Assembly (NCBI GenBank): GCA_023251875.1
Contig: JAHEXY010000003.1
Location: 1 to 64,000 of the forward strand
Length of the DNA: 64,000 bases
Direction of reading: 5' to 3'
Origin: Bacteroidota bacterium
Lineage (GTDB): Bacteria > Bacteroidota > Bacteroidia > JAHEXY01
Shown: one piece after another, positions 1 through 8,043 of the stretch
How positions within the stretch are numbered: the stretch's first letter is position 1
Layout of the letters: every line of letters begins with the position of its first letter
The notes under the pieces: generated by a model
What the model was told of the DNA's origin: nothing
The model's database searches: none
What the model saw: only the letters and a program-made list of their open reading frames with translations
Made by a program: the position numbers and the translations under genes

Positions 1-295
1 AACTCCAATAAAATATTTTATGTGTACCATATTGGACTTTTATTTAATTTGAAAAAAGAAATAACTTCTAAAGTATTGATTATTAGCAGTTCGTTATTTA
101 ACTAGGAACAGGAAAAGCGGAGTTCACTCCATCAAGGCAATACAAAAAAGATATGCCAAACCAACACAGCACATTTTTATTTTTGTTTGTTTTTTAAGGT
201 ATAAAAAAGAGCTGTATTGCCCTTCGGGTGCTTCATTTCATTACGCAGTTTGTCATACTTTTCATTGCCTTTCTTTCGTTCACGGCAGCCTCTCT

Positions 296-618
296 GGATT
301 TTTAGCCTTGCTGTTCGTACCTCACATCAAAGCTAAAAATCCATCGGCAGCCAATGTTAGGCTCGCCTGCGGGTCGCAAAATGGCTGCGGCTGATAATTT
401 TAATTGGCTTCCGCTACGCTCCAGCCGAAATTAAGGTAGCCTTGCGTAGAGCTTGCAATCCATCACACAAAGCTTTATTTGCAAGCTCTACATAGGTCGC
501 AAACGTACTCGTGCCTCGTACTTCCTTGCTCCCACCATTTGCTCCACTCGCAGGAGGCTCGCTGCACAACGGCTGCAAATCATTTCGTTCGTACCTCACT
601 CCATTTATTGCAGCCGTT
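296..618. repeat. Array of at least three perfect hairpins with a shared loop motif
   Basis: Three perfect inverted repeats are visible: GGATTTTTAGC at 296-306 with its complement at 332-342 (11 bp); TAGAGCTTGCAA at 447-458 with its complement at 479-490 (12 bp); and AACGGCTGCAA at 568-578 with its complement at 608-618 (11 bp). The motif GTTCGTACCTCAC lies in the first loop (313-325) and again in the third (587-599). A weaker pairing of the same style lies around 395-432. This reads as one family of structured intergenic repeat, not a gene. Whether it acts as DNA or RNA cannot be told. Confidence 0.6.
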
Positions 619-1007
619 TTCCCAACGCTTGCCGCAGGCGCTTTTTCCTTTACTCTGTACACAGAAATAAAATCAGTTTTTTAAAAAGATTGGTGCAACC
701 TTCCGCGCGAAATAAACTTTAAAGCTTCAAATTAAATTACTGCTCCGCTTGGATGCTTTATTTTATTGATAGATACACACAAACCAACCGCACAACCAAA
801 TATCAATCAATAAAACAAAGCCCGACAGCACAAAAACACATTACGGGAAAATGTAAAACGTTGCACAATTATTTTTTTGCAGAAAAGAAAACTGTTTTTA
901 CATTTTATCGGAATGCGCCAACTGTAAGGCGGCAGGGTGAAAGGGCAAGTGCGGAATAATCAAACAAAGAAAAGGGCTGATGATGTTTTGTTTTTTTGCA
1001 CGATAGC

Positions 1008-1088
1008 AAGCATAGCGTATAATGTGCCGCTGGCTTGCTGTAGTTATTTTTTTACAATTACAGCAAGCCCAAATTATACGCTGTGCTT
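1008..1088 (+). terminator. Long hairpin followed by a T run, terminator-like
   Basis: The outer stem pairs 1008-1023 with 1073-1088 (16 bp including one G-T pair). The inner stem GGCTTGCTGTA at 1032-1042 pairs perfectly with 1059-1069. The 3' arm runs into six T, as in an intrinsic terminator on the + strand, but no + strand gene lies upstream within the window. It may instead be a relic of a mobile element. Confidence 0.45.
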
Positions 1089-1289
1089 TTTTGTGCGTAG
1101 GAAAAAAAACGAACATTAACAGCCCTTTACCGCTTCCCTTCTTCAAACGAAATGGATACTTTTTTTTTCAACTGAAATTTTCAATTGAAAAAGCAATTGA
1201 AAAGAAAAAATCCTACCATCTTTTAATCTTTCCAACCTTCTAATTTTTAATACCTTTATTACTCACAACTGACAACACACAACAAAAAG

Positions 1290-2102
1290 ATGCAAGTAGC
1301 AGAAAACAAAAACAGTATTTTTAGAGGATTAGGGTACTATCCATTCGGCTCCGAAAAACCTGGACGAGCATTCGCATCCGGTAATTATAAGTATGGGTAC
1401 AACGGAAAAGAAATGGATAACGAAGTTAGTGGAGATGGAAATGAGTATAATTATGGTGCAAGAATCTATAATCCTAGATTGGGTAAGTTTTTAAGTGTAG
1501 ATCCTTTATCTAGTTTAATGCCATGGATGACACCATATCATTACACTTATGATAACCCAATATATTTTATTGATAATGATGGTAAAATACCATGGCCTAT
1601 TGCAAAAGATGGAAGTGGATTGGGTTGGAACACAAATGCAGGGTGGTTCGGACAACAACGATCTACACATCTTCATCAAGGGGTAGACATTAATAAAAAC
1701 ACAGGTGGATCAACAGATTTAGGAGCTTCTGTATATTCAACACATGAAGGCAAGGTTGTTAGTGTAAAACTATATTCTGATCACACAAATTCTTCTGGTA
1801 GTTATGTTGTGATACAATCTCCTGATGGTAGCTTTCAAACAGTATATATGCATATGGAAACTATTAAAGTAGAAGTAGGCGATGATATAAAGGAAGGTCA
1901 ACAAATTGGAACAGTTGGGGGATCCGGTTTCGGTAAAAAACTAGCTCACGCAGTTCATTTACATTATGAAATAAGAAAAAAACAAAGTGATGGTAATTAT
2001 GAAGCTATAAATCCTGAAACAAAAAGAGGAGAATTAATGGATCCTCAAAAGTGGATAGGAAATGAGGGGAATACATCTTCTAGTAGTGGTATGATCCTGT
2101 AG
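1290..2102 (+). CDS. Orphan Rhs tip: Rhs core domain joined to M23 (LytM) metallopeptidase, 270 aa
   Basis: The first ~90 residues are the RHS repeat-associated core found at the end of the Rhs/YD shell (YYPFG near the start, GYNGKEMDNE, YNYGARIYNPRLGKFLSVDPL, then a DNDGK hinge). After the hinge, residues ~115-245 are an M23 peptidase with the expected zinc ligands: HQGVD, then MHM and HLHYE. M23 enzymes cut peptidoglycan cross-links. A full Rhs protein is several times longer, so this is a detached C-terminal module; the frame opens at 1251, so no shell can be encoded upstream in phase. It has no signal peptide. The frame ends early at 2102, and the rest of the C-terminus continues in another frame (next entry). 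It could be an orphan toxin module or a decayed remnant. Confidence 0.75.
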   Translation: MQVAENKNSIFRGLGYYPFGSEKPGRAFASGNYKYGYNGKEMDNEVSGDGNEYNYGARIYNPRLGKFLSVDPLSSLMPWMTPYHYTYDNPIYFIDNDGKIPWPIAKDGSGLGWNTNAGWFGQQRSTHLHQGVDINKNTGGSTDLGASVYSTHEGKVVSVKLYSDHTNSSGSYVVIQSPDGSFQTVYMHMETIKVEVGDDIKEGQQIGTVGGSGFGKKLAHAVHLHYEIRKKQSDGNYEAINPETKRGELMDPQKWIGNEGNTSSSSGMIL

Positions 2103-2365
2103 TTGATTGGTGGAATTCTTGGAGTTTTTCTGATTTATTTTCGAGTGAAACTTCCAATGTAAATACAAATACGTATACAATTAATACGCAAAATGATCCT
2201 TTAAAATTCTACTCCACTGCAACAGGTACAGAAAGTGATTTAGGAACTATTAATAAGGGAGAATCTGTAATAAGCACAGGAAATACTGGTTCCGGACGAA
2301 CAGAGGTTTCTTATGGGGGAAAGACTGGATGGGTATCAAGCAAGTATATTAAAAAGAAGGACTAG
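2087..2365 (+). pseudogene. Out-of-frame C-terminus of the Rhs-M23 protein, SH3-like domain
   Basis: The frame open from 2087 to the TAG at 2363-2365 encodes about 90 residues beginning WYDPVVDWWNSW and ending in a bacterial SH3-like fold: SDLGTINKGESV, a Gly/Ser turn, then GKTGWVSSKYIKKKD. SH3b domains bind cell walls and often follow M23 domains. The overlap with the upstream frame is only 2087-2102, the join needs a -1 shift, and no start codon or RBS fits a separate gene. The simplest reading is a one-base deletion (in the cell or in the assembly) within an M23-SH3b tail of about 360 residues. I saw no slippery heptamer that would support programmed frameshifting. Confidence 0.65.
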
Positions 2366-2373
2366 GTTAAATT

Positions 2374-2928
2374 ATGAAACAGTTTATTTTATATTGGAGT
2401 ATTTTATGTTTATTAACCAGTTGTAGTTTTAAAGAAAATAAAGCACAGTCAGATTTATCCAATATTAGTACCACTTCAACAGAGGAAGAAATAATACAAC
2501 CTATAACTAATCAAAAAATTTCTAATAAACCTCAAATCTATGATACGTTAGTGCGTTGTGCCGATGGTATTTCCTATAATATACTTATTCATAAATTCCC
2601 CATTAAGGGAGAAATTTTTAATGGGGAATTAGATAATAAATTTCACTTGTTAGTAAAAAAAGAAAAAGATACTCTATACAATAGAAATTTCGATAAAAAT
2701 TATTTTAAGATTAATGATACTGATTTCTTAAAAAAAGCCACATTGTATAGCCTTTCATTTGAAAATATAGATTGTAATTCTGGAACCATTAAGTTTTTCT
2801 GTGGAGTTGTGGTTCCTGAAACTGATTGGAGCTATGTTTTTGAATTTTATATTGATAAAAATGGAAATTCAAAATTTTTCGAATTGGACGAAGAAGGAAT
2901 CCAAAAAAACAGACCTGATTTGCACTAG
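2374..2928 (+). CDS. Small lipoprotein, candidate immunity protein of the Rhs-M23 module, 184 aa
   Basis: The N-terminus is a lipoprotein signal with lipobox LTSC (Cys ~17), followed by a Lys/Glu/Ser linker and a soluble domain of about 140 residues with alternating short hydrophobic stretches that suggest a beta-rich fold. I do not recognise the family. It starts 8 bp after the stop of the split Rhs reading frame, in the place where Rhs/polymorphic toxin loci usually carry the immunity gene. An immunity protein against a peptidoglycan peptidase would be expected in the periplasm, which fits a lipoprotein. That role is inferred from position alone. Confidence 0.7.
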   Translation: MKQFILYWSILCLLTSCSFKENKAQSDLSNISTTSTEEEIIQPITNQKISNKPQIYDTLVRCADGISYNILIHKFPIKGEIFNGELDNKFHLLVKKEKDTLYNRNFDKNYFKINDTDFLKKATLYSLSFENIDCNSGTIKFFCGVVVPETDWSYVFEFYIDKNGNSKFFELDEEGIQKNRPDLH

Positions 2929-3083
2929 AGAAATATTTACAGAATATTTTTTACTCAAAACTCAAACAATTCTTTAGGATGGATTTCTTTTTATTTTTCA
3001 TTAATAGCTCTTGCAAATTTCAAAAACCAAAGAAAGTCTAAAACTGAAGAAGCATTACAAGGCTTAGAATACTCATTCTACTC
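2929..3083 (+). other. Gap between convergent genes; open but unsupported frame
   Basis: The frame of the lipoprotein stays open for 52 codons after its stop, to a TAA at 3085. The readable part has no start codon in a convincing place and no motif. It could be the tail of a deleted gene or chance. Nothing else is seen here. Confidence 0.25.
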
Positions 3084-3623
3084 TTAAGGATGAGTACTAG
3101 CTAAATACAATCTGCCACAGTTTCGGCAATGAAAACAAAGAATGCCATCAATTGGATTCTTTCTAATATCTTTCATAGCTTTTTTAGATTCTTGAATAAG
3201 AATATCAATATATTCACCTTTAATATTCCAATCTCTTTTTACTTCGCCTTCTAAAAAGTAAATATCTTGTTTTTCCAACATCCCGTTAAGTCTGATCTCT
3301 TCAACATCAATAACTGTTGCAGGACGATTACAGCAAATGGGCCAGGAAGTATTTTGAAACCCAAATGATGTTCCAACGGTAGCGACAAGTCGAGTCTTAA
3401 TCTCTTCTAGTGTTCCAATATCTGCCGCTGCATAACTTAAGGGATTCCAAATAGTGGATCGTTTTTTATCCGCATCTTCAACTATGACTAGCATTGGCTC
3501 ACTTACCAAACGATTTAGCTTGCCTTCTTCTATTACAGGATTAAGGCGACTCCACATCATATCAGAGATCCACAAAACAGGGCTTTTCAATTGATTTGAC
3601 AAATTTGTAATGGATGAGTTCAT
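3084..3623 (-). CDS. Hypothetical protein with C-terminal Cys-rich knuckle, 179 aa
   Basis: I do not recognise the family. The protein has no signal peptide or membrane segment. The middle part has a SWPICCN motif, and the last 20 residues hold CFHCRNCGRLYLASTH, in which three Cys and one or two His could bind zinc. It is encoded convergently to the lipoprotein and lies next to the Rhs fragment, a place often occupied by extra immunity-like genes, but nothing in the sequence proves a link. The start gives an N-terminus MNSSITNLSNQ after an AT-rich leader. Confidence 0.6.
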   Translation of the reverse strand: MNSSITNLSNQLKSPVLWISDMMWSRLNPVIEEGKLNRLVSEPMLVIVEDADKKRSTIWNPLSYAAADIGTLEEIKTRLVATVGTSFGFQNTSWPICCNRPATVIDVEEIRLNGMLEKQDIYFLEGEVKRDWNIKGEYIDILIQESKKAMKDIRKNPIDGILCFHCRNCGRLYLASTHP

Positions 3624-3726
3624 TTTTTACTGACGTTATAAACAGTTTATTTCCTATTTTTTGGTAATAAAACGGATTATATAATTAAAGATAAAGAAAT
3701 ATTATTTTTGTTGTATACCTCCCTGT

Positions 3727-3857
3727 GTTGGCCGTAGCGTCCCGCTCATGATATTTTATTTTAGGCATCTTGCCGGATATAAAATCTTAAAATTGTAAAT
3801 AAATATTATGCGGCCGGAGGTCTAAGTTTAAAATCGCAGCAGGATGCTACGGTTAAC
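3727..3857. repeat. 131-bp element closed by long imperfect inverted repeats
   Basis: The ends 3727-3742 and 3842-3857 pair over 16 bp (13 Watson-Crick, three G-T). After one mismatch, GCT at 3744-3746 pairs with AGC at 3838-3840. A small GGC-loop-GCC hairpin lies inside. It fills most of the 357-bp gap 3624-3980, which holds no gene. It could be a MITE-like element or a structured RNA. No target-site duplication could be recognised. Confidence 0.5.
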
Positions 3858-3980
3858 AGTTCTAATAATCTTTTTGCTAAATTTATAGTAGACCACGATT
3901 AACAGGGCTTTGAGGAATTAAACCATAAAAAGATTCAATAAAAGAAATATCTTTATATCCAATAAATACTTGTTTCAGCC

Positions 3981-5195
3981 ATGAAAAAACTTATTTTAGT
4001 TTATTTTTTTATCCTAACTACTAATGTTATTGCCCAATCAATAGAAACATGGGAATGGCAAGGATACAGCATTGGACAAAATGCAAATTCGAGTGCATAT
4101 ACTTCAGAAGCTTATATGCCCGAAGTACAATTAATCAATGGCCAGTATATTATGTATTATACGGGAAGATATAATAACGTAAGCGCAATACTATATGCTG
4201 TATCAAATGATCTTAGTTCATGGACAGTTATGGATACCATACTTGTTGGATTTTCTGATAGTACTAATAGGGAATTTGAAGTGGGCGGAGCCAGCATTGT
4301 GAGAACTTATAACGGACAATACCGTTTATTTTATAGGTGTTCTTCAAAAACACCTACTGATTCAATTCCGCAATATCATATACGCAGTGCTATTTCAAAT
4401 GATGGAATACACTTTAGTAGAGAAGGTATTCGAATAGAAATTCAACCTTATTTGGCTAACAGCTATTTTATTCTTGCCGGCCAATCTGCTTTTTATAAAG
4501 ATATAAATGGTGAAGTAAAAGCCATTATTACAGGAATTGATTCAAGTATTGGTTCAGGTGAGCCTGCTCAACTTTATGCCGCAGCATCACCTGATGAAGG
4601 ATTAAGCTGGACTAATTTTGTACCCTTATATGCTAATGGACATGATGCTGTAGTAATCAAAGATTCGCTGGGTATTTATCAAATGTATTTTTCATACTTG
4701 GCACAAGGCCATCGAAAAGCTTTTTCATTGGATGGAATTGGCTGGTCACTAATTGCAGATTCTATTCTATTAATACAAGATACATTGGCATTGACCGAAG
4801 AAAGCGCTCCCTACCATATTGCAGATTTAGGCGCAGTAGTTGATTCTAGCGGAAAAACTATCTTATTTAGCAACTATAAACCACATGGGCTAGGGCCATG
4901 GGAAAATATATGTTACTATTCTATGACAATCGCTAGTGCTTTAAGTGAAGCTCCTGTTAATAATAACAATATATGTTCGTTTATAGACCCTTATAACCAT
5001 TCGCTTAATTTTAATTCTAAATCTTTATCTGGTGAATCAAACATTCAAATTTTTAGCATGGATGGCAGAAAAATATATGAGAATACATTTGCTAAAGAAT
5101 TAAATATTAACCTTAAAGAATGGAAGAAAGGAATTTACTTTTATTATTTAAAAAATAATAATGGTATGGTAACTAATAAAATTCTTATAAATTAA
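3981..5195 (+). CDS. Secreted beta-propeller (glycosidase-like fold) protein with T9SS sorting domain, 404 aa
   Basis: The N-terminal signal peptide ends near VIAQ (residue ~19). Residues ~30-325 show the repeated blade pattern of five-bladed beta-propeller proteins of the GH43/GH32/GH130 type: INGQYIMYYTGRY, ILYAVSNDLSSW, NGQYRLFYR, HIRSAISNDGIHF, LYAAASPDEGLSW, AFSLDGIGWS. The last ~75 residues resemble a T9SS type A sorting domain (IQIFSMDGRKIYENTF, then KGIYFYYLKN and a basic end), although the usual YPNP opening is not present. The protein is likely secreted or surface attached. Catalytic acids cannot be assigned by eye, so enzyme activity is only possible. Confidence 0.75.
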   Translation: MKKLILVYFFILTTNVIAQSIETWEWQGYSIGQNANSSAYTSEAYMPEVQLINGQYIMYYTGRYNNVSAILYAVSNDLSSWTVMDTILVGFSDSTNREFEVGGASIVRTYNGQYRLFYRCSSKTPTDSIPQYHIRSAISNDGIHFSREGIRIEIQPYLANSYFILAGQSAFYKDINGEVKAIITGIDSSIGSGEPAQLYAAASPDEGLSWTNFVPLYANGHDAVVIKDSLGIYQMYFSYLAQGHRKAFSLDGIGWSLIADSILLIQDTLALTEESAPYHIADLGAVVDSSGKTILFSNYKPHGLGPWENICYYSMTIASALSEAPVNNNNICSFIDPYNHSLNFNSKSLSGESNIQIFSMDGRKIYENTFAKELNINLKEWKKGIYFYYLKNNNGMVTNKILIN

Positions 5196-5228
5196 TATTA
5201 GACCTCTTTCGTAAGTCGTATAATGATG

Positions 5229-5303
5229 AGATTACTTCGTCCCACGAAAATGTGGGACTCGTAATGATGGTAATTTTTAGCGTCATTGCGAATGAAGCAA
5301 TCT
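5229..5303. repeat. REP-like palindromic repeat, copy 1
   Basis: The pattern is AGATTRCTTCG, a variable middle, then a right arm ending GAAGCAATCT. The left half carries ACTCGTAATGA and the centre carries TTTTTAGCGTCATTGCGAA. The same pattern occurs at 14045-14117 and 62389-62466. A further half copy follows at 5331-5366 (AGATTATTTCGTTCG, then ACTCGTAATGACG). All copies are intergenic, so these are dispersed repeats of the REP type. Confidence 0.7.
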
Positions 5304-5404
5304 TCATTTTTACAACCATTAATTTTGAAAAGATTATTTCGTTCGTTCCTCACTCGTAATGACGTAAAAAAGACTTTTGAGACAGCCTCATAGATAGAAA
5401 AAAA

Positions 5405-5581
5405 TTAATTTTCCGTTTTTGTATTCATTTTATTTTTAAGCCGCTTTGCTTCTTTAAGACTATTATTCAGTATCCATTCAATTTGCCCATTAACGCTACG
5501 AAATTCATCAGCCGCCCATTTTTCAATGGCTTTCATGGTATCTGAATCTATTCTTAATGCAAATGATTTTTTTTCTGACAT
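5405..5581 (-). CDS. Arc-like ribbon-helix-helix DNA-binding protein, 58 aa
   Basis: This is a short gene immediately downstream of the SPFH gene (6 bp between the SPFH stop and this ATG). It encodes MSEKKSFALRIDSDTMKAIE followed by WAADEFRSVNGQIEWILNNS and a basic tail. The N-terminal strand (KSFALRID) and the NGQIEWIL helix match the Arc/MetJ ribbon-helix-helix family. In many Bacteroidota and other bacteria a similar small Arc-type gene is adjacent to an SPFH/band-7 gene. It probably regulates the pair; tandem 9-bp repeats upstream of the SPFH start (6463-6482) are a plausible operator. Confidence 0.8.
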   Translation of the reverse strand: MSEKKSFALRIDSDTMKAIEKWAADEFRSVNGQIEWILNNSLKEAKRLKNKMNTKTEN

Positions 5582-5587
5582 ATAATT

Positions 5588-6442
5588 TTATTGATTCAAA
5601 GTTCCGGTATTGATTACCGGTTTTGTTTCACTATCACCGCAAAGCACAACCATTAAATTGCTTACCATAGTTGCTTTTCTGTCTTCATCAAATTCGATAA
5701 TTTTCTTATCCGCCAACAAATTTAATGCACTTTCAACCATCCCCACAGCACCTTCAACAATTTTATGACGTGCAGCAACAACTGCAGAGGCCTGCTGCCT
5801 TCTTAACATGGAATGTGCAATTTCAGGAGCATAAGCTAAATATCCAATTCTTGATTCTATTACTTCAATTCCGGCAATTTCTAATCTTTCAGTTACTTCA
5901 CGCTCTAGCGCTTTATTTACATCTTCAAAATTAGTGCTCAAAGTAATACTTGCCGTTTCATCTTCAAAATGATCATATGGGAATGAACCTGCTAACTTTC
6001 TAACTGCTGAGTCTGTTTGTATTTTTATAAAATTTTCATAATTATCTACTTCATACATCGACTTAAATGTATCTTTTACTTTCCAAACTAAAATAACACT
6101 TATCAAAATTGGGTTTCCTAATTTATCGTTTACTTTTATTTTTTCACTTTCGAAATTTTTTGCTCTTAATGACAAGAGAGATCTGCTATAAAATGGATTG
6201 ATCCAAAACAAACCATTTTGTTTAACACTTCCTTTGTATTCGCCAAATAAGGCAAGAACAGCTGAATTATTGGGGCCAATAACAATTAAACCTTTTATAA
6301 GAACAGCCATGGGCAATACCAAAGCAATTACCAATACATCTATTTTTGCAAGAACACCATAAACAATTAATGCAAGAGAAATCAACAAAAGCCCAACAGC
6401 TACATAGCCATTAAATGGGGTAATAATTTTTTCAGTTTTCAT
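5588..6442 (-). CDS. SPFH/Band 7 (stomatin-prohibitin-like) membrane protein, 284 aa
   Basis: Two hydrophobic segments at residues ~12-32 and ~34-54 anchor the protein. The SPFH domain follows, with IGPNNSAVLALFGEYKGSV, GLFWINPFY, VNDKLGNPILISVILVWKV and a long helical C-terminal part (RQQASAVVAARHKIVEGAV) typical of the coiled-coil/oligomerisation region. SPFH proteins form large ring or cage assemblies in the inner membrane and mark membrane microdomains. The gene is cotranscribed with the small Arc-like gene downstream. A TATATTTG box and tandem repeats lie upstream. Confidence 0.85.
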   Translation of the reverse strand: MKTEKIITPFNGYVAVGLLLISLALIVYGVLAKIDVLVIALVLPMAVLIKGLIVIGPNNSAVLALFGEYKGSVKQNGLFWINPFYSRSLLSLRAKNFESEKIKVNDKLGNPILISVILVWKVKDTFKSMYEVDNYENFIKIQTDSAVRKLAGSFPYDHFEDETASITLSTNFEDVNKALEREVTERLEIAGIEVIESRIGYLAYAPEIAHSMLRRQQASAVVAARHKIVEGAVGMVESALNLLADKKIIEFDEDRKATMVSNLMVVLCGDSETKPVINTGTLNQ

Positions 6443-6743
6443 AAATAATTAAAATAATATTTAAATGATATTAAAATGATATCACAAATATAAATAAAAT
6501 TTTAATACAATAAACAAAATTTTGAAATAATTTGATTCTTTAACTTTTTATATGGGTGATAATGATCCGATATTTTATGTTACGTTCCTTACACACAAGC
6601 TTTGCTTCTAGGCTATGCAACCATCCCGACTCCCCTCAAAAGCTGCCACTCCAAATCGTCCATTGCCTACACACAAAATTTCTTTAAACAAAACTCAATA
6701 TAGAATCATTGGTAAATATTTTCATAAGAGCGTGAGCTGCATT
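6443..6743. other. 301-bp intergenic region between SPFH and homoserine dehydrogenase genes
   Basis: It holds the SPFH promoter region at its left. At its right edge an inverted repeat (TTTCATAA at 6720-6727 with TTATGAAA at 6744-6751) overlaps the stop codon of the homoserine dehydrogenase gene and may act as a weak terminator. I see no gene in the remaining part. Confidence 0.4.
6463..6492 (-). promoter_or_regulatory. Promoter -7 box with tandem operator-like repeats upstream of the SPFH gene
   Basis: On the minus strand TATATTTG (6485-6492) matches the Bacteroidota -7 form TAnnTTTG. Directly downstream, at the likely transcription start, AAATGATAT occurs twice on the + strand (6463-6471 and 6474-6482, 11-bp period). 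Ribbon-helix-helix repressors usually bind such short tandem sites, and the operon encodes one. Confidence 0.45.
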
Positions 6744-7952
6744 TTATGAAACCGCACAAACAAACACCGTTTGACTCCTACTCTCTTTAAGATGAAAGAG
6801 AGACTTTAAACTTACAGTAGCGACTAAATAATTTATTTTTTTTGACTCGTAACTTTCATCTATTTCTAAAATTTCTATCCCGTTTAATTCTGCTTTATCT
6901 TTATAACGTATATAAACCTTTTGATTGATGCTATTATCAAGCAAATGGACAGCATTTAAATTTTCTCCTAATTGAGATTTCACTTTTTTTAATTTCCTAT
7001 ATCCATAACGGTATTTATAAGTAAGTGCTGAAATATCTGACAGTACAGCACTGCCCGTAGGATAGCTTCCTGCCCCTTTACCAACAAAATATTGTTTATC
7101 AGAAAAAGCCCCTTCTACTTCAATGGCATTATTTTCATAAAGGGCATTGTAAAATTCCGAATCTTTGCTAACAAAATGAGGCATGGCAAAAACGTGTAGC
7201 TTCTCTCCTACTTTTCTTGCGGTTGCAAGCAATTTAATTCGCAATCCTTTTGCACGCGCATAGAGAATATCATCATCTGAAATATTTTGAATGCCTAATG
7301 TAAGTACTTGTTCGGGTTTTAAAATTACTCCAAAAGCATGTGCTGTTAGTAAACATAGTTTATTGAGTGTATCAAAACCGGCAACATCAAGCCAAGCATC
7401 TGTTTCGGCAAAACCATTTTGTTGGGCTTTTGCTAATGCATCAGCAAAACTCATATTATTTAGCTCCATGCAGGTAAGAATGTAATTGCATGAACCATTT
7501 AACAAGCCACGAATGCTACTTAACAACTCATTATCGTAATATTCTTCAAGGTTACGAATAATAGGAATACTACCTCCAACAGCACCTTCGTAAATAAGTG
7601 AAACCCCATTTTCTTGTTGTAGTTTAAATAATAATTCGAAATTATCTGCCAGCATTTTTTTATTGGCCGTAACTACGTTTATTCCATTTTTCATGGCCGT
7701 AGTAACAATTTCTAAAGCATCTTGGGCATTGTCAATCAACTCCACCACTACATCAATATCTTTTCTGTTGAGAATATCGTTTTTTTCATAGGTAAAATAG
7801 AAAAGGTCAATTTTTCTTTTCTTGTTTCTATCTTTTACACAAATTGTATTAATACTTGCACTTAAGCCTTGAGAATGGTTTAATACATCATAAAGACCTT
7901 GGCCTACTACACCAAAACCAAACAAGCCTATTGAAATTTTTTTATTGGCCAT
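6744..7952 (-). CDS. hom: Homoserine dehydrogenase, 402 aa
   Basis: The enzyme reduces aspartate-semialdehyde to homoserine, the branch point to threonine and methionine. The N-terminal Rossmann fold shows GLFGFGVVGQGLY. The central part has VVTANKKMLADN, GGSIPIIRNLEEYY and RGLLNGSCNYILTCM, and the family signature GFAETDAWLDVAGFDTLNKL. It is a stand-alone enzyme without fused aspartate kinase. The last ~75 residues are a short beta-rich tail in the position of an ACT-like regulatory domain, which I cannot assign with confidence. No other threonine genes are adjacent. Confidence 0.92.
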   Translation of the reverse strand: MANKKISIGLFGFGVVGQGLYDVLNHSQGLSASINTICVKDRNKKRKIDLFYFTYEKNDILNRKDIDVVVELIDNAQDALEIVTTAMKNGINVVTANKKMLADNFELLFKLQQENGVSLIYEGAVGGSIPIIRNLEEYYDNELLSSIRGLLNGSCNYILTCMELNNMSFADALAKAQQNGFAETDAWLDVAGFDTLNKLCLLTAHAFGVILKPEQVLTLGIQNISDDDILYARAKGLRIKLLATARKVGEKLHVFAMPHFVSKDSEFYNALYENNAIEVEGAFSDKQYFVGKGAGSYPTGSAVLSDISALTYKYRYGYRKLKKVKSQLGENLNAVHLLDNSINQKVYIRYKDKAELNGIEILEIDESYESKKINYLVATVSLKSLFHLKESRSQTVFVCAVS

Positions 7953-8013
7953 TTTATTATTTCATTTCAAATTGTAAGATGGGAATATACTAAGAAAAGC
8001 CAATGAATATACT

Positions 8014-8021
8014 TACCTTTG
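8014..8021 (+). promoter_or_regulatory. Promoter -7 box, TACCTTTG
   Basis: This matches TAnnTTTG and lies 22 bp before the ATG of the secreted protein at 8044. No clear -33 element was assigned. Confidence 0.5.
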
Positions 8022-8043
8022 CAAAAAATAATTCCCCAATATC

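Larger units (their letters stand above)
1..1289. other. Non-coding, hairpin-rich intergenic stretch upstream of the Rhs fragment
   Basis: No open frame here looks like a protein: the short frames have no recognisable motif and lie over strong inverted repeats. Between about 240 and 650 the sequence is more GC-rich than its surroundings and holds several hairpins (listed separately). A long hairpin lies at 1008-1088. A short palindrome, TTTTCAATTGAAAA, lies near 1178-1191. No missing 5' part of the Rhs gene can be seen upstream of 1290: its frame closes with TAA at 1248-1250. Confidence 0.6.

Noticed and set aside
414-722. Open frames over the GC-rich hairpin array on both strands
   Set aside because: They overlap each other on opposite strands, read through perfect inverted repeats and have no protein motif.
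2087-2102. Programmed -1 frameshift joining the M23 and SH3-like frames
   Set aside because: The overlap holds no X-XXY-YYZ slippery heptamer and no clear downstream stem. A one-base deletion or assembly error is simpler.
2929-3087. Possible extension or second gene after the lipoprotein
   Set aside because: The frame is open for 52 codons but has no start codon, RBS or motif. Chance is not excluded.
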